49,276 nt of DNA from Pseudonocardiaceae bacterium (GTDB lineage: Bacteria > Actinomycetota > Actinomycetes > Mycobacteriales > Pseudonocardiaceae): contig WHSZ01000045.1 in NCBI GenBank assembly GCA_009379845.1, forward strand, positions 1 through 49,276. Reading direction: 5' to 3'. Positions 1 to 10,081 of this stretch are shown here, piece by piece (the stretch's first letter is position 1; each line of letters begins with the position of its first letter). Under the pieces are notes generated by a model. The model was not told where the DNA came from. It ran no database searches and saw nothing but the letters and a program-made list of their open reading frames with translations. The position numbers were made by a program, and so were the translations under genes.

Positions 1-42
1 ATGAACTCCCGACAGAGGGAAGGGATGCCTCCCGAACAGGGG

Positions 43-125
43 TGGGCGAGGAGGGAGTTGAACCCTCACGTCCTTACGGACACACGGACCTGAACCGTGC
101 GCGTCTGCCTTTCCGCCACTCGCCC
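43..125 (-). tRNA. tRNA-Leu (anticodon CAG)
   Basis: Read on the minus strand, an 83-nt cloverleaf is visible. The acceptor arm is GGGCGAG paired with CTCGCCC, the anticodon stem is CACGG/CCGTG around the loop TTCAGGT, and the long variable arm GTCCGTAAGGAC is typical of class II leucine tRNAs. The T arm carries GGTTCAACTCC. The anticodon is CAG, reading CUG, the dominant leucine codon of a high-GC genome. The discriminator base is A. The bases that follow read CCC, so the terminal CCA is not fully encoded and would be completed enzymatically. A leucine tRNA beside fhaA is also seen in mycobacterial and related origin regions. Confidence 0.95.
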
Positions 126-254
126 GAATGACGTCTGATTGCCTGGATGAGCTTAACACCATGACCAGAACGGGTTTGGCCGCCCCCGTGTCGAACTGGC
201 CAAGCGCAGATACGATCGCTAGTTGAGGACAGGAGTCGTGGAGGAGTTGAACCC

Positions 255-1565
255 GTGGGCCGCGTGCAGCGCTTTGACCGGCGTCTTGAGGGCATCGTGG
301 GGAATACCTTCGCGCGCATGTTCGGTGGCAAGGTTGTGCCGGAAGAAGTGGCACAGGCACTACGGCGTGAAGGAGAGGACAACGTTCGTGCGCTGGCAGG
401 CGGCTGGCAACTCGCCCCCAATCATTACACGGTGCTGCTGGGACCGAAGGACCACACGCAGCTGGCCGGGGACGAAGCTAGCGTCTGTAAGCACCTCGAG
501 AACGTCATCGCCGACCATCTCGCAGAGCAGGGCTGGGACACCTATGGTGACGTCGTAGTCTCACTGGAGCGCTCCGAGGCGCTGCACACCGGACAATTTC
601 GAACCCGCTCGTCCGTCGACCCTGACGTCAAGGCCGGTAGCTCTGCGAAGTCCGCCGGTCAACGGGCAACACCAAGTCGCAACGCAGGAGACCCACCCAT
701 GAGCCAGCCTCCCGGCTACGGCCAACAGGACCCCTACGGTCAGCAGGGGCAATACGGTTACGGACAAGGCCAGCCCGGTTACGACCCATACGGCGGCCAG
801 CCCGGTTACGACCAGGGGTATGGCCAGCCGGGCTACGACCAGGGCTACGGCCAGCAGGGCTATGACCCGTACGGCGGGCAGCAGCCACCGCCACCCGGCG
901 GTTACGACCCGTACGGCGGGCAACCGCAACCGGGCTACGACCCCTACGGCGGGCAGCCGGGCTACGACCCGTACGGCGGCCAGCCTCCGCAGGGTTACGA
1001 CCCCGGCTACGGCGGGCAGCCGCAACCACAGCCCCAACCCGGTGGCTACGACCCGTACGGCGGCCAACCACAGCCCGGCTACGACCCCTACGGCGGGCAG
1101 CCACCGCCACCCGGCGGTTACGACCCGTACGGCGGGCAACCGCAACCGGGCTACGACCCCTACGGCGGCGCTCCGCCGTCGCCCCCCGGCGGATACCCGC
1201 AGCCCGGCTACCCACCGGGCCCTGGTGACCCGCAGCAGGGCTACGCGCCACCTGCCGTGCAGACCGGCCCGCGGCAGCTGGCCGCGAGCCTGCAGCTGGA
1301 CGACGGTTCCAACCGGACCTACTCGCTCAAGCAGGGCGGCAACGTGGTCGGCCGCGGTCAGGACGCGGACTTCCGGCTGCCGGACACCGGCGTGTCCCGT
1401 CGCCACCTGGAAATCACCTGGGACGGCCAGAGCGCCACGCTCGCGGACATCGGCTCCACCAATGGCACTACGGTGAACGGCACGCCCGTGCAGAACTGGC
1501 AGCTGGCCGATGGCGACGTGATTCGGGTCGGCCACTCGTCCCTGGTGTTCCGGACCCAGGGCTAG
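255..1565 (+). CDS. fhaA: FhaA: DUF3662 and FHA domain protein
   Basis: This is a phosphothreonine-binding scaffold for Ser/Thr-kinase signalling at the growing cell wall; in mycobacteria FhaA binds the pseudokinase MviN. Residues 1 to about 115 form the DUF3662 N-terminal domain ([20 protein letters not shown]). Residues about 150-345 are a low-complexity Gly/Tyr/Pro/Gln linker with many DPYGGQP-type repeats. Residues about 350-436 form the FHA domain, with the [17 protein letters not shown] and [10 protein letters not shown] motifs needed for pThr binding. The start is the GTG at 255, preceded by GGAGG at a good distance. It heads the fhaA-fhaB-pstP-rodA-pbpA-pknA-pknB block. The linker is longer than in mycobacteria, and its repeat number is probably variable. 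Confidence 0.95.
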   Translation: MGRVQRFDRRLEGIVGNTFARMFGGKVVPEEVAQALRREGEDNVRALAGGWQLAPNHYTVLLGPKDHTQLAGDEASVCKHLENVIADHLAEQGWDTYGDVVVSLERSEALHTGQFRTRSSVDPDVKAGSSAKSAGQRATPSRNAGDPPMSQPPGYGQQDPYGQQGQYGYGQGQPGYDPYGGQPGYDQGYGQPGYDQGYGQQGYDPYGGQQPPPPGGYDPYGGQPQPGYDPYGGQPGYDPYGGQPPQGYDPGYGGQPQPQPQPGGYDPYGGQPQPGYDPYGGQPPPPGGYDPYGGQPQPGYDPYGGAPPSPPGGYPQPGYPPGPGDPQQGYAPPAVQTGPRQLAASLQLDDGSNRTYSLKQGGNVVGRGQDADFRLPDTGVSRRHLEITWDGQSATLADIGSTNGTTVNGTPVQNWQLADGDVIRVGHSSLVFRTQG

Positions 1566-1668
1566 GCACAACTAGAGACCCCGCGTAACGGCTGCCCGAT
1601 CCCTCGTTAGATCATGGGCAGCCGGGAAGACGTGCAGGCCATGGACGAGGCGGGAGCGGACACAACAG

Positions 1669-2139
1669 GTGCCAGAGCTGGTCGTGCAGCTAACCAGAGC
1701 AGGGTTTCTCGCCCTGCTCTGGCTGTTCGTGCTGTTCGCCCTGCGGGTGATCCGCTCGGATCTCTACGCCGCCTCCGGCATGAAGGTCAACGTGCCGACG
1801 TTCCGCCGCTCCGAATCGAAAAAGTCCAAGGGCGGCAAGGCCGGCAAGGCGCCGCGTCAGCTCGTCGTGACGCATGGTGCCCTCGCCGGAACCCGGATCT
1901 CGCTTGACGGGCGCCCCATCCTCATCGGGCGAGCCGATGACTCCACACTGGTGCTCGATGACGACTACGCGTCCACCCGCCACGCGCGGCTCTCGCTGCG
2001 CGGCCACGATTGGTACCTGGAAGATCTGGGCTCGACGAACGGGACGTATCTGGATCGGGCTAAAGTCACGGCACCCATGCGAGTACCGCTTGGTGCCCCG
2101 ATCCGCATCGGCAAAACGGTGATCGAGCTGCGCTCATGA
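1669..2139 (+). CDS. fhaB: FhaB: membrane-anchored FHA domain protein
   Basis: This 156-residue protein has one N-terminal membrane segment (about residues 8-27, LALLWLFVLFALRVI) and a cytoplasmic FHA domain from about residue 65. The FHA motifs are IGRADDSTLVLDD, STRHARLSL and GSTNGTYLDR. FhaB (FipA in mycobacteria) recruits phosphorylated partners of PknA/PknB at the septum and pole and has been tied to FtsZ/FtsQ interplay. The GTG start has only a weak upstream purine stretch. The stop overlaps the pstP start by ATGA, so the two genes are translationally coupled. The domain order matches the family exactly. Confidence 0.94.
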   Translation: MPELVVQLTRAGFLALLWLFVLFALRVIRSDLYAASGMKVNVPTFRRSESKKSKGGKAGKAPRQLVVTHGALAGTRISLDGRPILIGRADDSTLVLDDDYASTRHARLSLRGHDWYLEDLGSTNGTYLDRAKVTAPMRVPLGAPIRIGKTVIELRS

Positions 2140-3527
2140 CCCTTGTCCTCCGCTACGCCGCCCGCAGTGACCGTGGCCTGGTTCGTTCGAACAACCAGGA
2201 CTCGGTGTACGCAGGTCCACGGCTGCTCGCCCTTGCCGACGGCATGGGTGGGCACGCCGCTGGCGAGGTGGCGAGCAAGGTGGTCATCGCCGCGCTGGCG
2301 CCACTTGACGACGACGACCCGGATGACGACCTGCTCGCCCAACTGCGCGAGGCGACCATCGCGGGCAACGGCTCTATCTCCGAACTGGTGGCCAGCGACC
2401 CCGACCTGGACGGTATGGGCACCACGCTCACCGCCGTGCTGTTCGCCGGGACCAGGCTCGGCCTCGTACACATCGGCGACTCCCGCGCCTACCTGCGCCG
2501 CAACGGCCAGGTCTCCCAGATCACCCACGACGACACGTTCGTCCAGTCGCTGATCGACGAGGGCAGGATCACCGAGGACGAGGCCGCGAACCATCCGCAG
2601 CGTTCGCTGCTGCTGCGCGCGCTGACCGGTCAGCACGAGGTGGATCCGAACCTCACGGTGCGCGAGGCCCGCGCGGGTGACCGGTACCTGCTGTGCTCGG
2701 ACGGCCTTTCCGGGGTGGTCAGCCACGACACGCTGACCGAAGCACTGGAGATCACCGATCCGCAGGCCTGCGCGGACCGGATGATCGAGCTCGCGCTCAA
2801 GGGCGGCGGACCGGACAACGTCACGGTGATCATCGCCGACGTGGTGGACGTGGATTTCGGCGAGGACGCGCCGATCGTCGGCGGCGCGGCCGGCAACGGG
2901 CAGGACGAGGGGGCGCCGGCCTCGGACACCGCGGCGTCCCGCGCCGCGGCGCTGACCGCCCCCGCGCCGCCGCAGCGAATCGAGCCACCCGAGGAACCTC
3001 CGGACCCGAAGGCCAAGCGCCGCAAGCGAATCCGCTGGCTGCTGCTGTTCGTGTTGGTGCTGTTGCTGCTCGCGGGCGGCGCGATCACCACCCGCTACTT
3101 CGTGATGAACCAGTACTACGTCGGTGAGGGCCAGAACGGCGAGATCGCCATCTACCAGGGCGTGCGGGGCAGCGTGCTCGGAATCGACCTGCACAAGGAG
3201 ATCCAGGGCTCGTGCGACCCGGCCGTGCCGGACTGCGAGAAGGTGTACGTGAACGAGCTGGAGCAGAGCGCGCGGCAGACGGTGCGCGCCGGCCAGCCGC
3301 AGGAAAGCCTGCAGGAAGCGCGGGAATTCATCACCAGGATGCGGCTGTCCAACCGGCTGCCGGAATGTGAGCCGCCACCGAAGAACCAGCCGCGTCCAGG
3401 CGGTGCGAACCGGCCAAACGGGCGCGGCGATCAACCGACCGAAACCACCACACCAAGGCCGGAGCAGCAAGAGGAGCAGCGGCCGGGGGTGGATTGCCGG
3501 CAGCCACGCAATCCGGGTGGGCGCTAA
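2136..3527 (+). CDS. pstP: PstP: PP2C-type Ser/Thr protein phosphatase
   Basis: This metal-dependent phosphatase reverses PknA/PknB phosphorylation. Residues about 5-240 hold the PP2C motifs: SDRGLVRSNNQD, ALADGMGGHAAGE with the metal-binding Asp, DGMGTTLTAV, HIGDSRAYL, LCSDGLSGVV and GPDNVTVI. A Pro/Ala-rich juxtamembrane stretch follows. One transmembrane helix sits at about residues 297-320 (IRWLLLFVLVLLLLAGGAI), followed by an extracytoplasmic domain of about 140 residues with four cysteines (two in a CDPAVPDCEK stretch, two near the end) and a polar tail. The ATG overlaps the fhaB stop, and its own stop overlaps the rodA start by one base. Length and layout match actinobacterial PstP. 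Confidence 0.95.
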   Translation: MTLVLRYAARSDRGLVRSNNQDSVYAGPRLLALADGMGGHAAGEVASKVVIAALAPLDDDDPDDDLLAQLREATIAGNGSISELVASDPDLDGMGTTLTAVLFAGTRLGLVHIGDSRAYLRRNGQVSQITHDDTFVQSLIDEGRITEDEAANHPQRSLLLRALTGQHEVDPNLTVREARAGDRYLLCSDGLSGVVSHDTLTEALEITDPQACADRMIELALKGGGPDNVTVIIADVVDVDFGEDAPIVGGAAGNGQDEGAPASDTAASRAAALTAPAPPQRIEPPEEPPDPKAKRRKRIRWLLLFVLVLLLLAGGAITTRYFVMNQYYVGEGQNGEIAIYQGVRGSVLGIDLHKEIQGSCDPAVPDCEKVYVNELEQSARQTVRAGQPQESLQEAREFITRMRLSNRLPECEPPPKNQPRPGGANRPNGRGDQPTETTTPRPEQQEEQRPGVDCRQPRNPGGR

Positions 3528-5050
3528 TGACGCCTCCGGTCCCCGGCGGCTCGGCGGGCGGTACCGGGCCTTCCGCACAGGGTTCCCCCGCATCGGGGCA
3601 GTCTCCGGCCGGTGCCGGCCAGCCGGCTTCCGGGCAGACCGACCCCGGCCGGCTGCCACCGACGAGGCGCGGCACCGAGCTGTTCATGCTCGCCTTCGCG
3701 GCGTTGCTGGTGACCAGCGCGTTCGTACTGGTTGAGGCGAACCAGGAGCAGACGCTCACCTGGGCGATCGTCTGGTACGGGTTGTCCTACCTCGCGGTGT
3801 TCACCGCCGCGCACCTCGCGGTGCGGCGCTGGGCCCCGTATGCCGACCCGGTGATCCTGCCGTGCGTGGCGCTGCTGAACGGCATCGGTCTGGTGATGAT
3901 CTACCGGATCGACCTGGCGCAGACCGAGAAGTTCGCCGGAACCGATACGCCGTGGGTGGACGCCGCGCCCCGGCAGCTGATGTGGGCCGCGATCGCGCTC
4001 GCGCTGTTCCTCGGCGCGATGTACTGGGTCAGCGATCACCGCACGCTGTCCAGGTACACGTACACGTTCGGCCTGATCGGCCTGATCGCGCTCGCCCTTC
4101 CCGGCGCCCTGCCCAGCGCCATTTCCGAGGTCAACGGCTCGAAGGTGTGGCTGCGGCTCGGACCACTTTCCATCCAGCCAGGCGAATTCGCCAAGATCCT
4201 TCTGATGATCTTCTTCGCCGGGTTCCTGGTGTCCAAGCGCGACCTGTTCACCACGGCCGGCCGCAAGATCGTCGGCATGGAGTTGCCGCGCGCCCGCGAC
4301 CTCGGTCCGGTGCTGGCCGCCTGGGCCGTCTCGGTCGGCGTGCTGGTGCTGGAGAAGGACCTCGGTAACTCGCTGCTGTTCTTCGGCATGGTGCTGGTGA
4401 TGCTGTACATGGCCACCGAGCGGGTGGCCTGGGTGGTGGTCGGCCTCACTCTCTTCGTGGCCGGGTGCCTGATCGCGTACAACGTGTTCAGCCACGTGGA
4501 GTCCAGGGTGCACGCCTGGCTCGACCCGTTCGCCGACTACGACGCGGGTGGTTTCCAGATCGCGCAGGCGCTGTTCGCGTTCGGCACCGGCGGCGTCGGC
4601 GGCACCGGGTTGGGTGCCGGCCGGCCAGAGATGCTGCTGCGCCAGGCGAACAGCGACTTCATCACCGCCGCGATCGGCGAGGAGCTCGGGTTCGTCGGGC
4701 TTGCCGCGATCCTGATGCTGTACATGCTTGTGGCGCTGCGCGGCATGCGCAGTGCCCTCGCCGTCCGGGACACCTTCGGCAAGCTGCTCGGCGCCGGGCT
4801 GTCCTTCTCGCTCGTGCTGCAGGTGTTCGTGGTCGTCGGCGGGGTAACCACGTTGATCCCGCTGACCGGTATCACCGCACCGTTCCTCTCCGCGGGCGGG
4901 TCATCGATGATGGCCAACTACATCCTTGTCGCGTTGCTGCTGCGCATCTCCGATGCTGCACGGCGGCCGCAACAGCAGGCGCGGCCCCGACCGCAGCAGC
5001 AGGCGCCGCTTTCCGACGCCCATACCGTGATGGTGGAGCGGCCGCAATGA
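3527..5050 (+). CDS. rodA: RodA/FtsW-family SEDS peptidoglycan polymerase
   Basis: This multi-pass SEDS glycosyltransferase polymerises lipid II during elongation, in partnership with the class B PBP encoded next. After a Pro/Gly/Ser-rich cytoplasmic head of about 45 residues there are ten or more hydrophobic helices. SEDS signatures are visible: SKVWLRLGPLSIQPGEFAKI, KDLGNSLLFFG and the C-terminal PLTGITAPFLSAGGSS. I chose the ATG at 3527, which overlaps the pstP TAA (TAATG), over an in-frame upstream ATG at 3494 inside pstP. The start fits the one-to-four-base overlaps seen through this operon. The stop overlaps the pbpA start by ATGA. It could be called FtsW by similarity, but position beside pbpA identifies RodA. 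Confidence 0.95.
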   Translation: MTPPVPGGSAGGTGPSAQGSPASGQSPAGAGQPASGQTDPGRLPPTRRGTELFMLAFAALLVTSAFVLVEANQEQTLTWAIVWYGLSYLAVFTAAHLAVRRWAPYADPVILPCVALLNGIGLVMIYRIDLAQTEKFAGTDTPWVDAAPRQLMWAAIALALFLGAMYWVSDHRTLSRYTYTFGLIGLIALALPGALPSAISEVNGSKVWLRLGPLSIQPGEFAKILLMIFFAGFLVSKRDLFTTAGRKIVGMELPRARDLGPVLAAWAVSVGVLVLEKDLGNSLLFFGMVLVMLYMATERVAWVVVGLTLFVAGCLIAYNVFSHVESRVHAWLDPFADYDAGGFQIAQALFAFGTGGVGGTGLGAGRPEMLLRQANSDFITAAIGEELGFVGLAAILMLYMLVALRGMRSALAVRDTFGKLLGAGLSFSLVLQVFVVVGGVTTLIPLTGITAPFLSAGGSSMMANYILVALLLRISDAARRPQQQARPRPQQQAPLSDAHTVMVERPQ

Positions 5051-6522
5051 ACACACCCCTTCGCCGCGTCGGGCTCGCCATGCTGGCGATGATCGCCCTG
5101 CTGATCGCGAACACCACCTACCTCCAGGTGGTGGAGGCCGACGGGTACCGCGCCGATCCGCGCAACCAGCGCGTGCTGCTCGACGAGTACTCCCGGGAGC
5201 GCGGCAAGCTGATCTCCCAGTTCAACGGTGAGGTGCTGGCCGGCGTCAAAGCGACCAACTCGCGGCTGAGGTTCCAGCGCACCTACACCAACGGGCCGGT
5301 GTACGCGCCGGTCACCGGGTACTACTCGATCCGCTACGGCGCGGGCGGCCTTGAGCGTTCCGAGGACGAGGTGCTGAACGGCTCCGATCCGCGACTGCTG
5401 GTACGCCGGATGTCCGACGTGATCACCGGCCGGGATCCACGTGGCGGCAACGTGCAGCTGACCGTCGACCCGAAGGTGCAGCGGGAGGCGTACCAGCAGA
5501 TGACCTCCAAGGGATACTCCGGTTCGGTGGTCGCGCTGCGCCCGCAGACCGGCGAGATTCTCGGCATGGTCAGCACGCCGTCGTACGACCCGAACAAGCT
5601 CTCCACGCACGACAGCAACCAGCAGCAGGAAGCCTGGACGAACTACAACAACGACCCGAACCGGCCGATGGTGAACAGGGCCATCCAGGACACCTACCCG
5701 CCCGGTTCGACGTTCAAGCTGGTCACCGCGGCCGCCGCGTTGGAGAACGGCAAGGGCGACGCCTCACTGCCAGCCGATTCGCAGATCGCGCTGCCAAGTG
5801 GTGGCGGCACGACGCTGGAGAACTACGAGGGATCGCACTGCGGTAGCGGCGGGAACACCGTCGACCTGGAGACCGCGTTGGCGTTGTCCTGCAACACGGC
5901 GTTCGCCAAACTCGCCGGTGACGTCGGCCGTGAGCCGCTGCTCGATCAGGCGGCGAAGTTCGGCATCGGCGGCGAGGACCTGCAGATTCCGATGCGGGTC
6001 GCGCAGTCCAGCCTCGGCGAGATCGCGGATGAGGCCTCGCTGTACCAGACCGGGATCGGACAGCGTGACGTCCGGCTCACCCCGCTGCAGGACGCCATGG
6101 TGGCCGCGTCGATCGCGAACGGCGGCACCACCATGCAGCCGCAGCTGGTCAAGGAGGTGCTCGCGCCGGATCTGACCACCATCCAGGAGTTCACCCCCGA
6201 GACCCTGGATACCGCGATGTCCGGGGCGAACGCGGAGACGCTGAAGCAGATGATGATCAAGTCCGAGGAGAACACCTCGGGCGAGGGCAAGAGCGACCTG
6301 ACCATCGCGTCGAAGACCGGCACGGCCGAGCACGGCAGCGATCCGAAGAGCACCCCACCGCACGCCTGGTACGTGGCATTCGCCCCGGCGGAGAACCCGC
6401 AGGTCGCGATCTGCGTGATGGTGGAAAGCGGCGGGGACTTCGGGCTGGTCGCCACCGGTGGCAAGGTCGCGGCCAGCATCGGCCGCGCGACGATAGATGC
6501 CGCGCTGCGCGGGGGTGGCTGA
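5047..6522 (+). CDS. pbpA: PbpA: class B penicillin-binding protein (transpeptidase)
   Basis: This is the DD-transpeptidase partner of the adjacent SEDS protein and acts outside the membrane. The 491-residue protein has an N-terminal signal-anchor helix (about residues 9-27) and a penicillin-binding dimerisation region. The transpeptidase domain has the catalytic SxxK (STFK, Ser about 221), the SxN motif (SCN) and the KTG triad (SKTGTAEHG). Cys residues flank the SxN region, as in mycobacterial PBPA. The ATG overlaps the rodA stop, and pknA begins two bases after its stop. An upstream in-frame reading frame reaching into rodA is not part of the gene. It is probably regulated by PknB phosphorylation, as in mycobacteria (family knowledge). 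Confidence 0.95.
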   Translation: MNTPLRRVGLAMLAMIALLIANTTYLQVVEADGYRADPRNQRVLLDEYSRERGKLISQFNGEVLAGVKATNSRLRFQRTYTNGPVYAPVTGYYSIRYGAGGLERSEDEVLNGSDPRLLVRRMSDVITGRDPRGGNVQLTVDPKVQREAYQQMTSKGYSGSVVALRPQTGEILGMVSTPSYDPNKLSTHDSNQQQEAWTNYNNDPNRPMVNRAIQDTYPPGSTFKLVTAAAALENGKGDASLPADSQIALPSGGGTTLENYEGSHCGSGGNTVDLETALALSCNTAFAKLAGDVGREPLLDQAAKFGIGGEDLQIPMRVAQSSLGEIADEASLYQTGIGQRDVRLTPLQDAMVAASIANGGTTMQPQLVKEVLAPDLTTIQEFTPETLDTAMSGANAETLKQMMIKSEENTSGEGKSDLTIASKTGTAEHGSDPKSTPPHAWYVAFAPAENPQVAICVMVESGGDFGLVATGGKVAASIGRATIDAALRGGG

Positions 6523-6524
6523 CC

Positions 6525-7967
6525 ATGCTGACCTCCGGCCAGCTGATCGCCGAACGCTACCGGCTGACTCGCCGGATCGCGGTAGGCGGGATGGGCGAGG
6601 TCTGGGAAGCCGCCGACACCCGGCTGGACCGCCCGGTCGCGGTGAAGGTGCTCAAGGCCGAGCTGTCCGGGGACGCCGAGTTCCTGCACCGGTTTCGCAC
6701 CGAGGCCCGCACTACGGCGTCCCTGAACCACCCGGGCATCGCCGCGGTACACGACTACGGGGAGACCGCGGCCGTGCCGGACGGCCCGCAGGACACCGCG
6801 TACCTGGTGATGGAGCTGGTCGAGGGCGAACCGCTGGCCGGAATCCTGGCCACCGAGCGGCGGATCAACGCCGAGCGCACCATGGACATCCTGGAGCAAG
6901 CCGGTAACGCGCTGCAGGCCGCGCACGAGCGCGGGCTGGTGCACAGGGACGTGAAGCCGGGCAACATCCTGGTCACGCCGACCGGTGCCGTGAAGCTCAC
7001 GGATTTCGGCATCGCCAAGGCCGCGGACGCCGCACCGGTGACCCGGTCCGGAATGGTGATGGGCACCGCGCACTACATCGCGCCTGAGCAGGCGCTCGGG
7101 CACGAGGCCGAGCCGGCCAGTGACGTGTACTCGCTCGCGGTGTGCGGTTACGAGTGCCTCGCCGGCCAGCGCCCTTTTCTCTCCGAGAACGCGGTGACCG
7201 TGGCGATGATGCACATCCGGGACACCCCGCCGCCGCTGCCACCCGACGTTCCACCGCATGCGCGGGCGGTGATCGAGGCGACGCTGGTCAAGGATCCCCG
7301 GCACCGGTACGGCACCGGCGGCGAGTTCGCCGGCGCGATCGCCACGGTACGGGCGGGCTATCCGTTACCAGCGCCGTCCGGAGTACCGATCACGCCGCAG
7401 GTCATGCCGGTCGGCCCGAACAACACCGCCGCGATTCCGCCCGGCGCGCCGCCACCCACCGGTGCGCTGCCGATGTCCCAGCCCATCCCCCAGCCGATGC
7501 CGCCACCGATGCCACCAGCCAGGCGGAGCAACGGGCGATGGGTGCTGGTCATCTTGCTGGTTCTGGTGCTGGTCGGCTTGGGCGTGTTCGCATTGGTCCG
7601 ATTGGCCGACCCGACCGCTGGCAGTACCAGGAAGACCGGCACGCCATCCACCCGAAGCGCCGAGCCGACTCCGCCGGCTGGCCAGTACCCTCCAACTCCC
7701 GGGGACGACCAAGGCGAGCGCCCGAAGGGCGATGAGGAGACAACCGACGTCGCCGTGCGGCCGTCTAAATACCGAGGCAAACCCGCGGATCAGGTGGCCG
7801 AAAAACTCGAGAAGGCTGGGCTGGACCCGGAAATACGCACCAGAAAAGGCAACGAACCCGAGGACACCGACAGCTGCAATGTCACCAATGTGCACCCGAG
7901 CGGTGACCTACCGGAAGACACGCCGGTGACGATCACGTGTCGGCCGGGAAAGGGGCGTGCAGAGTGA
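6525..7967 (+). CDS. pknA: PknA: transmembrane Ser/Thr protein kinase
   Basis: Residues about 8-270 form a Hanks-type kinase with a Gly-rich loop ([10 protein letters not shown]), the VAVKVLKAE lysine, HRDVKPGNI catalytic loop, TDFGIAKA metal site and YIAPEQA. A Pro/Met-rich linker leads to one membrane helix at about residues 340-362. Unlike mycobacterial PknA, whose outer part is short, this protein ends with a PASTA-like module at about residues 408-476 ([19 protein letters not shown], then [16 protein letters not shown]). An extracellular muropeptide or lipid II sensing role is therefore possible, which is inference. The start is two bases after pbpA. Confidence 0.94.
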   Translation: MLTSGQLIAERYRLTRRIAVGGMGEVWEAADTRLDRPVAVKVLKAELSGDAEFLHRFRTEARTTASLNHPGIAAVHDYGETAAVPDGPQDTAYLVMELVEGEPLAGILATERRINAERTMDILEQAGNALQAAHERGLVHRDVKPGNILVTPTGAVKLTDFGIAKAADAAPVTRSGMVMGTAHYIAPEQALGHEAEPASDVYSLAVCGYECLAGQRPFLSENAVTVAMMHIRDTPPPLPPDVPPHARAVIEATLVKDPRHRYGTGGEFAGAIATVRAGYPLPAPSGVPITPQVMPVGPNNTAAIPPGAPPPTGALPMSQPIPQPMPPPMPPARRSNGRWVLVILLVLVLVGLGVFALVRLADPTAGSTRKTGTPSTRSAEPTPPAGQYPPTPGDDQGERPKGDEETTDVAVRPSKYRGKPADQVAEKLEKAGLDPEIRTRKGNEPEDTDSCNVTNVHPSGDLPEDTPVTITCRPGKGRAE

Positions 7968-8045
7968 CCCTATTCACACCGAAGGAAAGGGCATGATGGG
8001 CGACGCCCTCGCGACGGGACGGAAAGTGAACGGAACACATCACCG

Positions 8046-9998
8046 ATGAGCTCACCGAGACTGCTCTCCAACCGCTACGAGCTGGGCAACACGCTCGGCT
8101 ACGGCGGCATGTCCGAGGTCCACCACGGCCGTGACGTTCGGCTCGGCCGTGACGTGGCGGTGAAGGTGCTGCGCGCCGATCTCGCACGCGACCCGCAGTT
8201 CCAGGAGCGCTTCCGCCGCGAGGCGCAGAACGCGGCTGCGTTGAACCACCCGGCGATCGTCGCGGTGTACGACACCGGGGAAACCAACACCGAGAACGGC
8301 CCGCTGCCGTACATCGTGATGGAGTTCGTGGACGGGCGCACGCTGCGGGACATCGTGAAGACCGAGGGTCCGCTGCACGCCAGGCGCGCGATGGAGGTCA
8401 TGGCGGACACCTGTGCCGCGCTGGACTTCAGCCACCGGCACGGGATCGTGCACCGGGACGTGAAACCGGCGAACGTGATGATCAGCCGCACCGCTGCGGT
8501 GAAGGTGATGGACTTCGGCATCGCGCGGGCGCTGCACGACGGGCAGGCGTCCGTCACCCAGACCGCCGCGGTGATCGGTACCGCACAGTACCTCTCGCCG
8601 GAGCAGGCCCGCGGCGAGCAGGTGGACGCGCGCTCCGACGTGTACGCCACCGGGTGCGTGCTCTACGAGCTGCTCACCGGCGAGCCGCCGTTCACGGGCG
8701 ATTCCCCGGTCGCGGTTGCCTACCAGCACGTGCGGGAGGACCCGAAGCCGCCGTCCGTGGTGAACCCGGACGTGCCGCCGGAGCTGGATGCGATCGTGCT
8801 GAAGGCGCTGACCAAGGGCGCGGCGAACCGGTACCAGTCGGCGGCGGAGATGCGCGCGGATCTGGTGCGTGCGCTCTCCGGCCAGCGGGTGTCCGCGCCG
8901 ATGGTGATGACCGACGAGGACCGCACCCAGGTGATCGGTTCCCCCGACCCTGCGGACGACTACGAGGACTACGACTACGACGATTACGACGAGTTCGACG
9001 AGAACCGGCGAAGGCGGCGCAAGGGCTGGCTGATCGCGCTCGCGGTGTTGCTCGGTGTCGGGCTGATCGGGTTCATCCTGTGGATGACCGGGATGTTCGA
9101 CCAGAAGAACGAGAACGTTGCCGCTGTGCCGGACGTGTCGAATCAGACCGTCCCGGCGGCACGGGAGACGCTGCAGCAACGGGGCTTCACGAACACCACC
9201 ATCAAGGAGGTGTTCTGCCAGCCGAACCCGAACGGCCAGCAGCCGTGCACCGAGGATCAGATCGACAAGGTCCTAGGCACCCAGCCGGCTGCCGGCAAGC
9301 AGATCCAGAAGACGCAGCAGATCATGCTGCGGGTCGGCAGGGCCCCGCAACAGACCACCGTGCCGCAGGTCGTCGGCAAGACCCAGCCGGAAGCACGCGC
9401 CGCGCTGCAAAAGGCCGGGCTCAAGGTCAATCCGGACGCGCAGCAAGAGGAAACGCCGGACCCGAACCTGGTCGGCAAGGTGGTCCGCACCGATCCAAGC
9501 AACGGCACCCAGCTCCAGAAGGGTGAGTCGGTGTCCCTGATCATCGGCAAGGAGCAGGAGAAGTCGCCCGTCCAGAACTACGTCGGCCAGGATGTCGAGG
9601 TGGCCAAGGCCGGGCTGTCCGGAGCCGGGTTCAACCCGCAGGTCTCGATGGTCGACTCGGACAAGCCGAAGAACCAGGTCATCGCCCAGAATCCGAGCAG
9701 CGGCGAGGCGGTGCCGGGCACCACCATCGAGCTCAAGGTGTCCAACGGGTCGCAGCAGTCGTTCGAGATGCCCGATCTGGAGGGCAAGACTCCCGAGGAG
9801 GCCCGCCAGGAGCTGCGCGGCGAGGGCTGGACCGGCCAGCTGCAGGTCATCGAGAGGCAGGAGCCGCTCTCGGATGACGACGGCAAGATCGCCGAGCAGA
9901 ATCCGTCGGAGGGCTCGGACGTGAAGAAAAACCAGACCGTTCAGGTGGTCGTGATCAAGAGCGCCTCGAGCGGCATCCCGTCCCGACCCAACAGCTAA
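8046..9998 (+). CDS. pknB: PknB: PASTA-domain Ser/Thr protein kinase
   Basis: This essential-type regulator of wall synthesis and division has a kinase domain at about residues 10-275 (YGGMSEVHHG, VAVKVLRAD, HRDVKPANV, MDFGIARA, YLSPEQA). A very acidic Asp/Tyr-rich juxtamembrane stretch follows (DDYEDYDYDDYDE, about residues 300-318), then one membrane helix at about 327-348 and four PASTA repeats from about 358 to 645. PASTA repeats bind muropeptides or lipid II in homologues. The gene is separated from pknA by 78 bases and closes the operon. A stem-loop lies directly downstream. The first PASTA carries two cysteines that could form a disulfide. Confidence 0.96.
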   Translation: MSSPRLLSNRYELGNTLGYGGMSEVHHGRDVRLGRDVAVKVLRADLARDPQFQERFRREAQNAAALNHPAIVAVYDTGETNTENGPLPYIVMEFVDGRTLRDIVKTEGPLHARRAMEVMADTCAALDFSHRHGIVHRDVKPANVMISRTAAVKVMDFGIARALHDGQASVTQTAAVIGTAQYLSPEQARGEQVDARSDVYATGCVLYELLTGEPPFTGDSPVAVAYQHVREDPKPPSVVNPDVPPELDAIVLKALTKGAANRYQSAAEMRADLVRALSGQRVSAPMVMTDEDRTQVIGSPDPADDYEDYDYDDYDEFDENRRRRRKGWLIALAVLLGVGLIGFILWMTGMFDQKNENVAAVPDVSNQTVPAARETLQQRGFTNTTIKEVFCQPNPNGQQPCTEDQIDKVLGTQPAAGKQIQKTQQIMLRVGRAPQQTTVPQVVGKTQPEARAALQKAGLKVNPDAQQEETPDPNLVGKVVRTDPSNGTQLQKGESVSLIIGKEQEKSPVQNYVGQDVEVAKAGLSGAGFNPQVSMVDSDKPKNQVIAQNPSSGEAVPGTTIELKVSNGSQQSFEMPDLEGKTPEEARQELRGEGWTGQLQVIERQEPLSDDDGKIAEQNPSEGSDVKKNQTVQVVVIKSASSGIPSRPNS

Positions 9999-10002
9999 CG
10001 CT

Positions 10003-10081
10003 CGTGAGTCAGCGAGCCCTGCTCGTCAGGGGCGAGCCATTAAACACAGTTTAGGTGTTATAGCACCTAGAAAGACTCACG
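10003..10081. terminator. Convergent-junction stem-loop, copy 1 of a repeated element
   Basis: Arms CGTGAGTC (10003-10010) and GACTCACG (10074-10081) are perfect inverse complements. They enclose smaller nested hairpins, including TAGGTG-TTATAG-CACCTA at 10052-10069. The element sits between the converging pknB and SDR genes and contains the SDR stop codon, so it is well placed as a bidirectional terminator. Bases 10057-10082 recur at 20137-20162 with one mismatch, again at a convergent junction. Confidence 0.75.

Noticed and set aside
700..1240. Regular repeats that might suggest a CRISPR array
   Set aside because: They are in-frame codon repeats of the FhaA linker with no unique spacers.
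561..1571. Long open frame on the minus strand opposite fhaA
   Set aside because: It is the shadow of a GC-rich repeat gene. The product is Val/Arg/Leu-rich with no domain, and the plus-strand gene is certain. The same applies to the many long antisense frames opposite rodA, the E1/E2 genes, ptsI and others.
3494..3526. Upstream ATG start for rodA
   Set aside because: It lies inside pstP. The ATG overlapping the pstP stop fits the overlaps of the rest of the operon.
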